From Halioglobus sp. (lineage in GTDB: Bacteria; Pseudomonadota; Gammaproteobacteria; Pseudomonadales; Halieaceae): a stretch of DNA of 64,000 nucleotides. Positions 49,751 to 57,795 of this stretch are shown piece after piece. The notes beneath the pieces are model-generated. The model searched no databases, had not been told where the DNA came from, and worked only from the letters and a program-made list of their open reading frames with translations. Location: NCBI GenBank assembly GCA_002699145.1, contig PABK01000034.1, positions 1-64,000 on the forward strand, given 5' to 3'. Position numbers and translations under genes: made by a program. Every line of letters begins with the position of its first letter. Position 1 is the first letter of the stretch.

Positions 49751-50539
49751 ATGACAGAAATCGACAACCGAATCGCTCCCCACCCGCCGCTACGCGAGTA
49801 CTACCCCACCGAGGAGGCCCGGCGCCGACGGGTGGACGGGATGTTCGATGCCTCCGCCGGGCACTACGACTGGATCAACAGCGTCATGAGCCTGGGTTCG
49901 GGTGAGTGGTACCGCCGCCAGGCGCTTGCCCGCGCCGGAGTCGCGCCGGGAATGCGCGTGCTCGACGTCGGCTCCGGCACCGGGGTGGTCGCGGCGATCG
50001 AGCAGGACATGGTGGGCGAGCAGGGGCTGGTGGTTGCCCTCGACCCGAGCAGGGGCATGCTGGCGCAGGCCTGTGAACGCGGCGTCAGGCGCGTGGCGCA
50101 GGGCCTGGGAGAAAACCTGCCTTTTCGCAGCGGCCTGTTCGACCGGGTATCGATGAGCTACGCCCTGCGGCATGTCGGCGACCTGCGCAGCCTGTTCGAG
50201 GAGTTCGCCCGGGTGCTGCAACCGGGCGGGCAGCTGTTGATCCTGGAGATTACCCGGCCGCGTGGCCGGCTCGGGCTGGCGCTGCTGGCGTTTTATATGA
50301 AGCGCGTTGTACCCACCCTCACGCGGGTATTCCGGCGCAGCCCGGAGGCGCAGGAATTGATGCAGTACTACTGGGACACCATCGAGACCTGTGTCCCGCC
50401 CGAGACGATCATGCAGGCGATGCAGCAGGCGGGCCTGGAGCGTGTGGAGCGCCAGGTCACTTTCGGCATTTTCAGCGAGTACCGGGCCAGCCGGCCCGTT
50501 GACGGTGTCGGGCAGCGCAATCGAGAGGTAAAGCAATGA
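49751..50539 (+). CDS. SAM-dependent methyltransferase, UbiE/COQ5-like
   Basis: The 262-residue class I methyltransferase has motif I VLDVGSGTGVVA, motif II-like FDRVSMSYALRHVGD and the UbiE-like PxxxxYDxIN start (AGHYDWINSVMSLG). It probably O- or C-methylates the aryl ring. It is the first gene of the rightward operon. It overlaps the ACP gene by four bases (ATGA). Aryl-polyene heads are often methylated or hydroxylated, so tailoring is the simplest role. Confidence 0.85.
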   Translation: MTEIDNRIAPHPPLREYYPTEEARRRRVDGMFDASAGHYDWINSVMSLGSGEWYRRQALARAGVAPGMRVLDVGSGTGVVAAIEQDMVGEQGLVVALDPSRGMLAQACERGVRRVAQGLGENLPFRSGLFDRVSMSYALRHVGDLRSLFEEFARVLQPGGQLLILEITRPRGRLGLALLAFYMKRVVPTLTRVFRRSPEAQELMQYYWDTIETCVPPETIMQAMQQAGLERVERQVTFGIFSEYRASRPVDGVGQRNREVKQ

Positions 50540-50811
50540 CGCAACAAAGTGAACAGGAGGCTGCGCTGGCGCGCGTGCTGGTGCAGGTGCTAGACCTGGA
50601 GGACGTGGCGCCCGAGGAGATCGGGCCCGAGATGCCCTTGTTCGGCATCGAGTCGGACGCATGCCTGGGCCTGGATTCCATCGATGCGCTGGAGATTGCC
50701 CTGGCGATCGACCAGCACTTCGGTGTCAAGCTGCAGGCTGACGACGAGAACAACAAGGCGACTTTCGCCAGCCTGCGTTCCCTGTCAAATTACATAGATG
50801 CCAACCGTTGA
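50536..50811 (+). CDS. Acyl carrier protein 2 of the pigment cluster
   Basis: The 91-residue ACP has LGLDSIDALEIA as phosphopantetheine site. A longer loop precedes it (FGIESDACLGLDSID), unlike ACP 1. Two dissimilar ACPs are usual in aryl-polyene loci, one for starter loading and one for elongation. The start overlaps the methyltransferase stop (ATGA), and the end overlaps the next gene by 14 bases. Confidence 0.92.
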   Translation: MTQQSEQEAALARVLVQVLDLEDVAPEEIGPEMPLFGIESDACLGLDSIDALEIALAIDQHFGVKLQADDENNKATFASLRSLSNYIDANR

Positions 50812-51424
50812 CCTCAAGCTCGTCGCGCAGGTCCTGGTCCTGCTCGCCTACCTGCTGACCTGCCATTTCGCGGTCACGCGCGGGCAGCCGGAACTGCAAC
50901 TGGCGGCGCTGACCCTGCTCAGCGTCGGCCTGATATTCCGCGGCTTGCTGGCCAACCATGCCGCCAGCTGGATGTTTGTGTTCGCGCTGGTGGCCAGCGG
51001 CGTGATCGCCTACCTGCTGGGTATGGGCCGCTACCTGCTCTACCTGCCGCCGATCGTGCTGCCGCTGTTGTTATGGGCCGTGTTCGCCCGCAGCCTGGGC
51101 CCCGGCAGGACTCCCCTGGTCACGGCCATCGCGCGGGCAGTCCGCGGCGGCCTGTCGCAGGCACTGAGCCGCTACACGCGTGGCGTGACGCGGATGTGGT
51201 GCGGCTTTTTCCTCCTGCTGGCGCTGTGGTCCATGCTGCTGGCCGTTTTCGCGCCGCCGGCGCTGTGGTCGCTGTTCACCAACCTGTTGAACTACCTGCT
51301 GATCGCGCTGCTGTTTGTCGCCGAGTTTGTCTATCGGCGGTACCGCTTTCGCGACGTGACCCACCAGGGCTTCTGGCAGTACCTGCGCAGCGTGGTGCGC
51401 GTCGATATGCGGCAGTTTCGATGA
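50798..51424 (+). CDS. Integral membrane protein of aryl-polyene loci
   Basis: The 208-residue product has about six membrane helices (for example LVAQVLVLLAYLLTCHFAV; WSMLLAVFAPPALWSLF; NLLNYLLIALLFVAEFVYRRYRF). It resembles the conserved membrane proteins (COG4648-like) found between ACP and AMP-ligase genes in aryl-polyene clusters. The function is not known. It overlaps the ACP gene upstream and the ligase gene (by four bases) downstream. Confidence 0.75.
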   Translation: MPTVDLKLVAQVLVLLAYLLTCHFAVTRGQPELQLAALTLLSVGLIFRGLLANHAASWMFVFALVASGVIAYLLGMGRYLLYLPPIVLPLLLWAVFARSLGPGRTPLVTAIARAVRGGLSQALSRYTRGVTRMWCGFFLLLALWSMLLAVFAPPALWSLFTNLLNYLLIALLFVAEFVYRRYRFRDVTHQGFWQYLRSVVRVDMRQFR

Positions 51425-52842
51425 CCGGTCCGCTGCTGGACCTCGCCGCCGCCCCGGCGCAGGCGCCATTGTTCGTCGTCGCCGAGCGCGGCGTGGACGC
51501 CGCCACGCTGTTGGACGAGGCGCGGGCGCTCGCCGACGCACTGCCGGCCGACGTGCGCTACCTCGCGAACCTGTGTGATTGCCGCTATCGCTTCACGCTT
51601 GGGCTGCTCGCCGGGCTGCTGCGGGGCGCGCCCTGCCTGCTCCCGGCAAACCGCCAGGGGGGTACGCTGGAGCGCCTGCTGGAGGACTACCACGGCGTCC
51701 TGTTCCTGCACGACGAGGGCCTGGAGGACGAGGTGGTGGCGCTGTTGCGGCGTCGCCGCGCGGCGTGCCTGGATATCACCGTGCCACCCTGCCCGGCCGG
51801 AGCAGGCTCGGCCAGACCAGGCTCGGCCGGACCAGGCTCGGCCGGACCAGGCTCGGCCGGACCAGGCTCGGCCAGACCAGGCTCGGCCCCGGAGATCGAC
51901 CCGGAACAGACCGCCGCGGTGGTCTTCACCTCCGGCAGCACGGGCGACCCGGTGCCGATCACCAAAGCCTGGGGCGCGCTGGCGGGAACGGCGGCCCTGC
52001 TGCGCCGGCGCTTCCCGCTGCTGGCGGCAGGCGCATCTATCGTCGCGACGGTGCCGGCCCAGCACATGTATGGTCTCGAGACCACGGTGATGACGGCGCT
52101 GCAGGGCGGTTGCAGCGTTGACGCGGGGCGCCCGTTCTTTCCCGCGGACGTCGCCGCTGCTTTGCAGCGAGCCAGCGCCCCGCGGGTTCTGGTGACCACG
52201 CCGGTGCATTTGCGCTCGCTGTTGCGCGCCGGAGAGGCCCTGCCGGCGCTGCAAATGGTGCTGTCCGCGACGGCGCCGCTGGATGAACAGCTGGCGGCGC
52301 AGGCGGAGCGGCGCTGGCAGTGCCCGGTGCTGGAGATCTACGGCTGCAGCGAGGCGGGCAGCATGGCCACCCGGCAGACCACCGCCGATCCGGGCTGGCG
52401 CTGGCTGGACGGTTTCGAGTTGCGCCAGCGTGCTGGCGGCTACGCGGTGTCGGCGCCGCACCTGGACGCCCCGGTGCCACTGCAGGATCGCCTCGAGGCA
52501 CAGGAAGAGGGTGGGTTTCGCCTGCTCGGACGCGGCGCCGATATGGTGAACATCGCCGGCAAGCGCGCGTCACTGGCCAGTCTCAGTGCGCAGTTGCGCG
52601 CGCTGGACGGTGTCGCCGACGGCATCTTTTTCCTGCGCGGGGATGCGGCCGCTGGGCAGGAGCGGCTCGCTGCCCTGGTGGTGAGCCAGCGGCGCGCAAG
52701 CGAGATCACCGCGGAACTGGCGCGAGTGATGGACCCGGTCTTCCTGCCGCGCCCACTGAAAAAGGTTGGCGCCATTCCGCGCAATCCGCTGGGCAAGACG
52801 ACCCGCGCCCTGCTGCTGCGCGCGCTCGCCGCCGGGGACTGA
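51421..52842 (+). CDS. AMP-dependent aryl-acid ligase/synthetase
   Basis: The 473-residue ANL adenylating enzyme has the P-loop VVFTSGSTGDPVPITK, YGCSEAGSMA (A5-like), and a C-terminal domain with LKKVGAIPRNPLGKTTR (catalytic Lys). It should activate hydroxybenzoate and load it on ACP. Between the N-terminal region and the P-loop it holds the pentapeptide GSA(R/G)P repeated about five times, encoded by a DNA minisatellite. That insert would be a flexible linker. It starts at ATG 51421, overlapping the membrane-protein stop. Confidence 0.88.
   Translation: MTGPLLDLAAAPAQAPLFVVAERGVDAATLLDEARALADALPADVRYLANLCDCRYRFTLGLLAGLLRGAPCLLPANRQGGTLERLLEDYHGVLFLHDEGLEDEVVALLRRRRAACLDITVPPCPAGAGSARPGSAGPGSAGPGSAGPGSARPGSAPEIDPEQTAAVVFTSGSTGDPVPITKAWGALAGTAALLRRRFPLLAAGASIVATVPAQHMYGLETTVMTALQGGCSVDAGRPFFPADVAAALQRASAPRVLVTTPVHLRSLLRAGEALPALQMVLSATAPLDEQLAAQAERRWQCPVLEIYGCSEAGSMATRQTTADPGWRWLDGFELRQRAGGYAVSAPHLDAPVPLQDRLEAQEEGGFRLLGRGADMVNIAGKRASLASLSAQLRALDGVADGIFFLRGDAAAGQERLAALVVSQRRASEITAELARVMDPVFLPRPLKKVGAIPRNPLGKTTRALLLRALAAGD
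51805..51888. repeat. 15-bp minisatellite, 5.6 copies, inside the ligase gene
   Basis: The unit GGCTCGGCC(A/G)GACCA starts at 51805, 51820, 51835, 51850 and 51865, followed by a partial sixth at 51880. The unit is a multiple of three, so copy-number change keeps the frame and adds or removes GSAxP units. Copies 1 and 5 share A at the variable base and copies 2-4 share G. Confidence 0.97.
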
Positions 52843-52846
52843 CGGC

Positions 52847-53179
52847 TTGACGCACGATGAGGTTTGCCGGGATTGCCTGGCGTTAGCGGTGCCGCGTGAA
52901 CACCCCTGTTTCGCCGGCCATTTCCCGGGCGATCCGCTTGTGCCCGGCGCACTGTTGCTGGCCTGGCTGCAACGCCTGGTACAGACCTCGCTGCCGGACT
53001 GCGAGTTGCGCTGCGTGAGCAGTTTCAAATTCCTCCAGCCGGTGCGCCCGGGGGACACGCTCAGTGTCGAGGTGGAACGCGCGGTCCACGATACCGTGGT
53101 TTCATTGCAGGTGCGCAGGGGCGCGGCGCTGGTCGCCAGGGGCAGGTTCGCCCTCGATGCGCCGCGAGCTGTATCGTGA
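52847..53179 (+). CDS. Hotdog 3-hydroxyacyl-ACP dehydratase-like protein
   Basis: The 110-residue product has CFAGHFPGDPLVPGALLLAWLQ, the FabZ-type HFPGxPxxPG motif, followed by strands FKFLQPVRPGDTLSVEV. It should dehydrate 3-hydroxyacyl-ACP. It starts at TTG 52847, four bases after the ligase stop, with GGGGA upstream. Its end overlaps the LpxL-like gene. Confidence 0.82.
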   Translation: MTHDEVCRDCLALAVPREHPCFAGHFPGDPLVPGALLLAWLQRLVQTSLPDCELRCVSSFKFLQPVRPGDTLSVEVERAVHDTVVSLQVRRGAALVARGRFALDAPRAVS

Positions 53180-54087
53180 GCCACTGGCGTGAGCAGCGCG
53201 ATCGCGGCGGCCTGTTCTGGCTGTCGGCGCTGTCCTGGTGCGCGCGCGTATTCGGCAGGAGGTTCCTGCGCGTACTGTGCGTGCCGATCGCGGGGTTCTT
53301 CCTGCTCACTGCAGCCCAGCCGCGCAGGGCCTCGCGCGAATACCTGCGGCGAGTGCTGCCGTATTCGCCCACCCTGGGGAATGTCTTCCGACACTTCTAT
53401 ACCTTCGCGCTGGTCTCCGCCGACCGCCTGTTGTTGCTGGCTGGCAAGTCGCAGGCGCTGGACCTGCGCATGTCGGGCGAGGCGTGTGTGCGCGAACTGG
53501 CGGCCAGGGGCGAGGGCTGCCTGCTGCTGGTCAGCCATGTCGGCAGTTTCGACGCCATGCGCCTGCCGGCGGTGGAGGACGAGTCCATACCGGTGCGCAT
53601 CCTGCTGGATCGCGCGCACAACCCGCATGCCATGGCGGTAATCGAGAAACTCAACCCGCGACTGGCCGCCGGCGTCATCGATGCGGGCATGGATGCCACG
53701 CGCCTGGTGCTGCAGGTGCGCGAGGCGCTGGACCGCGGCGAAATGGTCGGCATCATGGGCGACCGCGCCGCCGCTGGCGAGGCGCTGTTCCACACCGATT
53801 TTCTCGCCAGCCCGGCGGGGTTCCCGCGCGCGCCCTGGCTCATGGCGCTGGTACTGCGCGCGCCGGTGGTCCTTTGCTGGGCGGTTTACAGTGGCGCAAA
53901 CCGTTACAATGTGACGTTCCGGCGCGTGTATGATGGCCATCCCGTGCGCCGTCGCGAGCGGCAGGCCGTGGTGCAGGCGTGCATTCGCAGCTACGCCGCG
54001 GAAATGGAAACCGTCCTGCGCGGCAATCCCTATAACTGGTTCAACTTCTACGACTTCTGGCTGCATGAATCCCCTGGCGATAACTGA
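53176..54087 (+). CDS. LpxL/HtrB-type lipid acyltransferase
   Basis: The 303-residue membrane protein has one N-terminal helix (LRVLCVPIAGFFLLTAA) and an acyltransferase core: LLVSHVGSFDAMRL (HxxxxD-like), IMGDRAA, and NWFNFYDFW at the end, as in LpxL-type enzymes. It may join the polyene chain to a lipid. It starts at GTG overlapping the dehydratase stop, and its 3' end overlaps the ketosynthase gene by 23 bases. Confidence 0.82.
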   Translation: MSHWREQRDRGGLFWLSALSWCARVFGRRFLRVLCVPIAGFFLLTAAQPRRASREYLRRVLPYSPTLGNVFRHFYTFALVSADRLLLLAGKSQALDLRMSGEACVRELAARGEGCLLLVSHVGSFDAMRLPAVEDESIPVRILLDRAHNPHAMAVIEKLNPRLAAGVIDAGMDATRLVLQVREALDRGEMVGIMGDRAAAGEALFHTDFLASPAGFPRAPWLMALVLRAPVVLCWAVYSGANRYNVTFRRVYDGHPVRRRERQAVVQACIRSYAAEMETVLRGNPYNWFNFYDFWLHESPGDN

Positions 54088-55270
54088 GTACACCGTAACC
54101 AGCGCTCTCGGCGCGGGGCGCGATGCCAACCGCGCAAAGCTCGTCGCGGGCAGCGGCGGCCTGATTCCCTGCGATTTCGCCGGCATTGACGACCTGCAGA
54201 CCTGGGTAGGCGAGGTGCGCGGCCTCGATACTGTGCATGTGCCGCCGGACCTTGCGGCCTACGACTGCCGCAACAACCGGCTGTCCTGGCACGCCCTGCA
54301 GCAGGATGGTTTTGTCGATGCCGTCGGGCGCCTCGCCGCCCGTTACGGGCCGCGTCGAATCGGCGTCTATATCGGCACCAGCACCTCCGGCATCCATGCG
54401 ACCGAGCTGGCCTATCGCGAACTGGCCCCCGCCCAGGAGCAGGCGGCAAGGCTCCCCGGCTGGTATCACTATGCCGGCAGCCACAATACCTACTCCGCGG
54501 CGGAGTTCGTGCGCCTCGCGCTGGGTCTGGAAGGCGTGTGCGCCGCGGTCTCCACGGCCTGTTCTTCCAGTGCGAAGGTGTTCGCCAGCGCGCAGCGCGC
54601 CATCCACAGCGGTTTCTGCGACGCGGCGGTCATCGGCGGCGTGGACAGCCTGTGCCTGACGACGCTGTACGGTTTTCATTCGCTGCAGCTCGTCGCCAGC
54701 GATGTCTGCCGCCCCGCCGATGCCCGGCGCGAGGGCCTGTCGATCGGGGAGGCGGCAGGTTTTGCCATTCTGGAGAAAGGCGCGGCCGCGCCGGGCGCGC
54801 CCCTGCTCCTGGGTTACGGTGAAAGCAGCGATGCGCACCATATGTCGGCGCCCGATCCAGCCGGCGCCGGGGCTGCCGCCGCGATGCAGGCAGCGCTGCG
54901 CAGCGGCGGGCTGGACAGCGCCGCGGTCGATTACATCAACCTGCACGGCACCGGCACGCGCAGCAACGATACAGTGGAGTCCCTCGCTGTGCAGCGCGTG
55001 TTCCCGCAGGGCACCCCCTGCAGTTCCACCAAGGGGTATACCGGGCACACGCTGGGCGCGGCGGGCATCGTCGAGGCGGCGTTCTCGCTGTTGTGCATGG
55101 AACAGGGCCTGCGGCCGGCGTCGCTGAACACGCGCGAGCTGGACCCTGCCATCGGCGCCAACGTGCTGCTGCAGCCGCTGCCCGGCGCGGTGCATACCGT
55201 GCTGAGCAATTCCTTCGGTTTCGGCGGCAGCAACTGCAGCCTGCTGCTGGGGGAGCGCGGCGATGACTGA
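54065..55270 (+). CDS. Beta-ketoacyl-ACP synthase, second of the cluster
   Basis: This 401-residue FabF-like enzyme has the catalytic Cys in STACSSSAKVFA and histidines in NLHGTGTRSND and KGYTGHTLGAAG. It pairs with the chain-length-factor-like protein encoded directly downstream, with overlapping ends, and probably forms a KS/CLF heterodimer that sets polyene length. The start at ATG 54065 lies within the end of the acyltransferase gene. Confidence 0.88.
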   Translation: MNPLAITEYTVTSALGAGRDANRAKLVAGSGGLIPCDFAGIDDLQTWVGEVRGLDTVHVPPDLAAYDCRNNRLSWHALQQDGFVDAVGRLAARYGPRRIGVYIGTSTSGIHATELAYRELAPAQEQAARLPGWYHYAGSHNTYSAAEFVRLALGLEGVCAAVSTACSSSAKVFASAQRAIHSGFCDAAVIGGVDSLCLTTLYGFHSLQLVASDVCRPADARREGLSIGEAAGFAILEKGAAAPGAPLLLGYGESSDAHHMSAPDPAGAGAAAAMQAALRSGGLDSAAVDYINLHGTGTRSNDTVESLAVQRVFPQGTPCSSTKGYTGHTLGAAGIVEAAFSLLCMEQGLRPASLNTRELDPAIGANVLLQPLPGAVHTVLSNSFGFGGSNCSLLLGERGDD

Positions 55271-56060
55271 GGTGTTCCTGCAGGCCGTGGGTCTGTACGC
55301 CCCCGGCTTGATTGGCTGGGAGGACAGTCTCGCCGTGCTGCGCGGCGACAGCCCCTACGAGCCGCAACCGCTGCCGCGCTACCGGCCCGCGCTGCTGCCG
55401 TCCAACGAGCGCCGCCGCGCGACCGACTCGGTGCGCCTGGCCTTCGGCGCCTGTGAGGACGCGATTCGCCAGCGTGAGGCCGACGCCCGTGACCTGGCCG
55501 CGGTGTTCGCCTCCTCCGGCGGCGATTACCGGATTCTCGACCAGATATGTTGCGCGCTGTTACGCCAACCGGTACAGATTTCCCCGACGCAGTTCCACAA
55601 CTCGGTACACAATGCCCCCGCGGGCTACTGGAGCATCGCCAGCGAGTGCCGTGCGCCCTCGGTGAGCCTGGCGACCTTTGACTTCGGCGTCGGCATGGGC
55701 CTGCTGGAAGCGGTGTCCCTGGCCAGTGCGGACGGGCGCGACGTGCTGCTGGTGCTGTTCGACCCCGAGGTCTGCCCGCCGCTACGGGAACAGCGCGCCG
55801 TAACCCAGTCCTTCGCCGCGGCATTGTGGCTGTCCCCGACTCCTGCCGGCAACAGCATGGCGCATCTGGAAGTGTCCCTGGACGCCTCCGGCGGGGGCCC
55901 CGCGGCGGATTGCCCCGCGCCACTGCGGGACCTGCAGGCGGCAAACCCGGCGGCGCGCGTGTTGCCGCTGCTGGTCGCACTGGCGCGCGGCGAATCCTGC
56001 GAGGCCGCCTTCGCGCTGGCCTGCGGCAGCGACGTCCGGGTGCAGATGAGCGTGGGCTGA
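55263..56060 (+). CDS. Chain-length-factor-like ketosynthase homologue
   Basis: The 265-residue protein matches the short ketosynthase-like family of aryl-polyene loci (PF13723-type). The region that holds the catalytic Cys in synthases reads APSVSLATFDFGVGMGLLEA, with no Cys at the nucleophile position, while NSVHNAPAGYWS and the overall fold remain. Lacking the Cys, it is probably the non-catalytic partner of the upstream synthase. It overlaps that gene by eight bases. Confidence 0.82.
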   Translation: MTEVFLQAVGLYAPGLIGWEDSLAVLRGDSPYEPQPLPRYRPALLPSNERRRATDSVRLAFGACEDAIRQREADARDLAAVFASSGGDYRILDQICCALLRQPVQISPTQFHNSVHNAPAGYWSIASECRAPSVSLATFDFGVGMGLLEAVSLASADGRDVLLVLFDPEVCPPLREQRAVTQSFAAALWLSPTPAGNSMAHLEVSLDASGGGPAADCPAPLRDLQAANPAARVLPLLVALARGESCEAAFALACGSDVRVQMSVG

Positions 56061-56072
56061 GGCGCGCACAGG

Positions 56073-56501
56073 GTGTTGCAACGGCAGCAAATCGCGGCGC
56101 TGGTTCCCCACACTGGCGCCATGTGCCTGCTCGACGGCGTGCGCGCCTGGCAGCAGGATGGCATCGAGTGTGTGAGCAACTCGCACGGTGAGCGTGGCAA
56201 CCCCCTGCGCGTGGACGGACAGTTGCCCTGCGTTGCACTGGTCGAGTACGCCGCCCAGGCCGCCGCGGTGCACGCCGGGTTGTGCGGCACCGACCTGCAC
56301 GGCGGGGCGGCTGCCTTTGTCGGTGCGGTGAAGTCGCTACAGCTGCATCGCGCGCAGGTGCCCGCGGATTGCGTGCAGCTTGCGGTGCACGCGCATTGCG
56401 TACTGCAGTCGGCCGCGGGGGCGATCTATGAGTTCGAGGTGCTGGGCGACGGCCTGTGCCTGGCGACGGGCAGGCTGGTGCTGGCGGCGCCTGCGGCCTA
56501 G
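56073..56501 (+). CDS. ApeP-like hotdog dehydratase
   Basis: The 142-residue product has VPHTGAMCLLDGV at the N-terminus and PCVALVEYAAQAAAVHAG in the centre, typical of the ApeP/FabA-like predicted 3-hydroxylacyl-ACP dehydratases. It begins at GTG 56073. Together with the dehydratase at 52847 it would give the heterodimeric dehydration step of polyene synthesis. Its end overlaps that of the halogenase-like gene on the other strand. Confidence 0.82.
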   Translation: MLQRQQIAALVPHTGAMCLLDGVRAWQQDGIECVSNSHGERGNPLRVDGQLPCVALVEYAAQAAAVHAGLCGTDLHGGAAAFVGAVKSLQLHRAQVPADCVQLAVHAHCVLQSAAGAIYEFEVLGDGLCLATGRLVLAAPAA

Positions 56502-57760
56502 GCCAGCTTTTGCGGCGGCACGATGTTCAGGTAGCGATTGAGCCTGCAGATCAATAAGAAAAGCCGGAAGCGCCAGCGCAGTGAAAAACCGGGACTGGAG
56601 TTGCCGGCGACGATGGAGTTCACCGAGTCGAACAGGCGGAAACGGTTGGATGGCGCCATGAACACCGCGTAGCTGTCCGCCTCGTAGTACACCTCGATCA
56701 GGTCGCGCATAACGCGGACATTCTTCTTCAACTGGCGCGTGTAGGCGCTCGTCTCGTGGCGCTGCAGCGCGCGCCCGCTCGCATGCGCCTGCCATACGGC
56801 GTCGGCGGCCATGGTAGCGGAGCGCATCGCCAGGTAGACGCCGGACGAGAAAATCGGATCGATGAAACCGGCGGCGTCGCCCAGGAGCATGTAGCGTGGT
56901 CCGGCGTAGTGCGTAAAGCTGTAGGTGTAGTCCGCGGTGACGCGGAATTCGTCGCAGGGTGTCGCCGCGGCAAGCAGCCCGGAGAGATAGGGCGAACGCG
57001 TGATCTGCGCGGAGAAAAAGTCCTGCGGCTGGAAGCCGGGCTGCGCCCACTCCTCTTTCTTGCGTGTGGAGACGACGCCCACCGAGGTTTTCTTCTCATC
57101 CAGGGGTATGGCCCAGAACCAGCCGTCGCGCAGCCGGGTGATGATGATATTGCCGCCTTCGCGCCCGGCGCGTCGCGGAATGCCTTCAAAGTGGTTGTAG
57201 ACCGCGAAGCGTTTGGGATAGGGGATGACGTCCTGCTCCAGCTTCAGGCGTTTGCCCAGAAACGCGGTGCGCCCACTGGCGTCCAGCAGCCAGGTGGCGC
57301 GCAGTTCGCGCCGCGCCTGTCCGGCGTCCAGGCTGATGGACCAGTGGTCCCCGCTGTGCACCGCGCCGGTCACGCGACAGGGCTGCAGCAATGTCGCGCC
57401 GGCTTCCACGGCATTGTCGCGCAGCAAGGTATCGAAGCGCGAACGCTCTACCTGGTAGGTATAGTCCAGGCCTTTGACCAGTCCCTCGGCAAATACGGTG
57501 TGTACGCGGCTGGCGCCGTCCTGGCTGACGAATTCCGCGCCGTACTTGCGGATGAACCCGGCCTCGTCCATCTTCTCCCACAGGCCCAGTCGTTGCAGCA
57601 GGTGGTTGCCGCCGGGTAACAGGGACTCGCCGATCTTGAAGCGCGGGAACTCGTCGCGCTCCACCATGCACACCTGCAGCCCGCGCTGCGCCAATAGCGC
57701 AGCCGCGGTACTGCCGGCGGGGCCAGCGCCGATCACCAGGACATCGTAGGAATCTTGCAT
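56498..57760 (-). CDS. Flavin-dependent oxidoreductase, halogenase-like
   Basis: The 420-residue product has the FAD-binding GAGPAGSTAAALLA at the start and FPRFKIGESLLPG next. Near residues 212-217 lies the WFWAIP stretch that fits the WxWxIP halogenase motif, and LLGDAAGFIDPIFSSGV closes the FAD site. Xanthomonadins are brominated aryl polyenes, so ring halogenation is likely. A geranylgeranyl-reductase-like role remains possible because related reductases share WxWxIP. It lies 35 bases after the radical SAM gene, in one operon. Confidence 0.8.
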   Translation of the reverse strand: MQDSYDVLVIGAGPAGSTAAALLAQRGLQVCMVERDEFPRFKIGESLLPGGNHLLQRLGLWEKMDEAGFIRKYGAEFVSQDGASRVHTVFAEGLVKGLDYTYQVERSRFDTLLRDNAVEAGATLLQPCRVTGAVHSGDHWSISLDAGQARRELRATWLLDASGRTAFLGKRLKLEQDVIPYPKRFAVYNHFEGIPRRAGREGGNIIITRLRDGWFWAIPLDEKKTSVGVVSTRKKEEWAQPGFQPQDFFSAQITRSPYLSGLLAAATPCDEFRVTADYTYSFTHYAGPRYMLLGDAAGFIDPIFSSGVYLAMRSATMAADAVWQAHASGRALQRHETSAYTRQLKKNVRVMRDLIEVYYEADSYAVFMAPSNRFRLFDSVNSIVAGNSSPGFSLRWRFRLFLLICRLNRYLNIVPPQKLA

Positions 57761-57795
57761 AGCGGGAATGTCGCCTGTGCCGTTTAGTGGGGTGG

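Noticed and set aside
49519-49767. An 82-codon frame across the divergent pigment-operon gap
   Set aside because: It overlaps both flanking gene starts and has no motif. The region is better read as a promoter region.
51805-51888. CRISPR array
   Set aside because: Units are 15 bases with no spacers and lie inside a coding frame, so it is a minisatellite.
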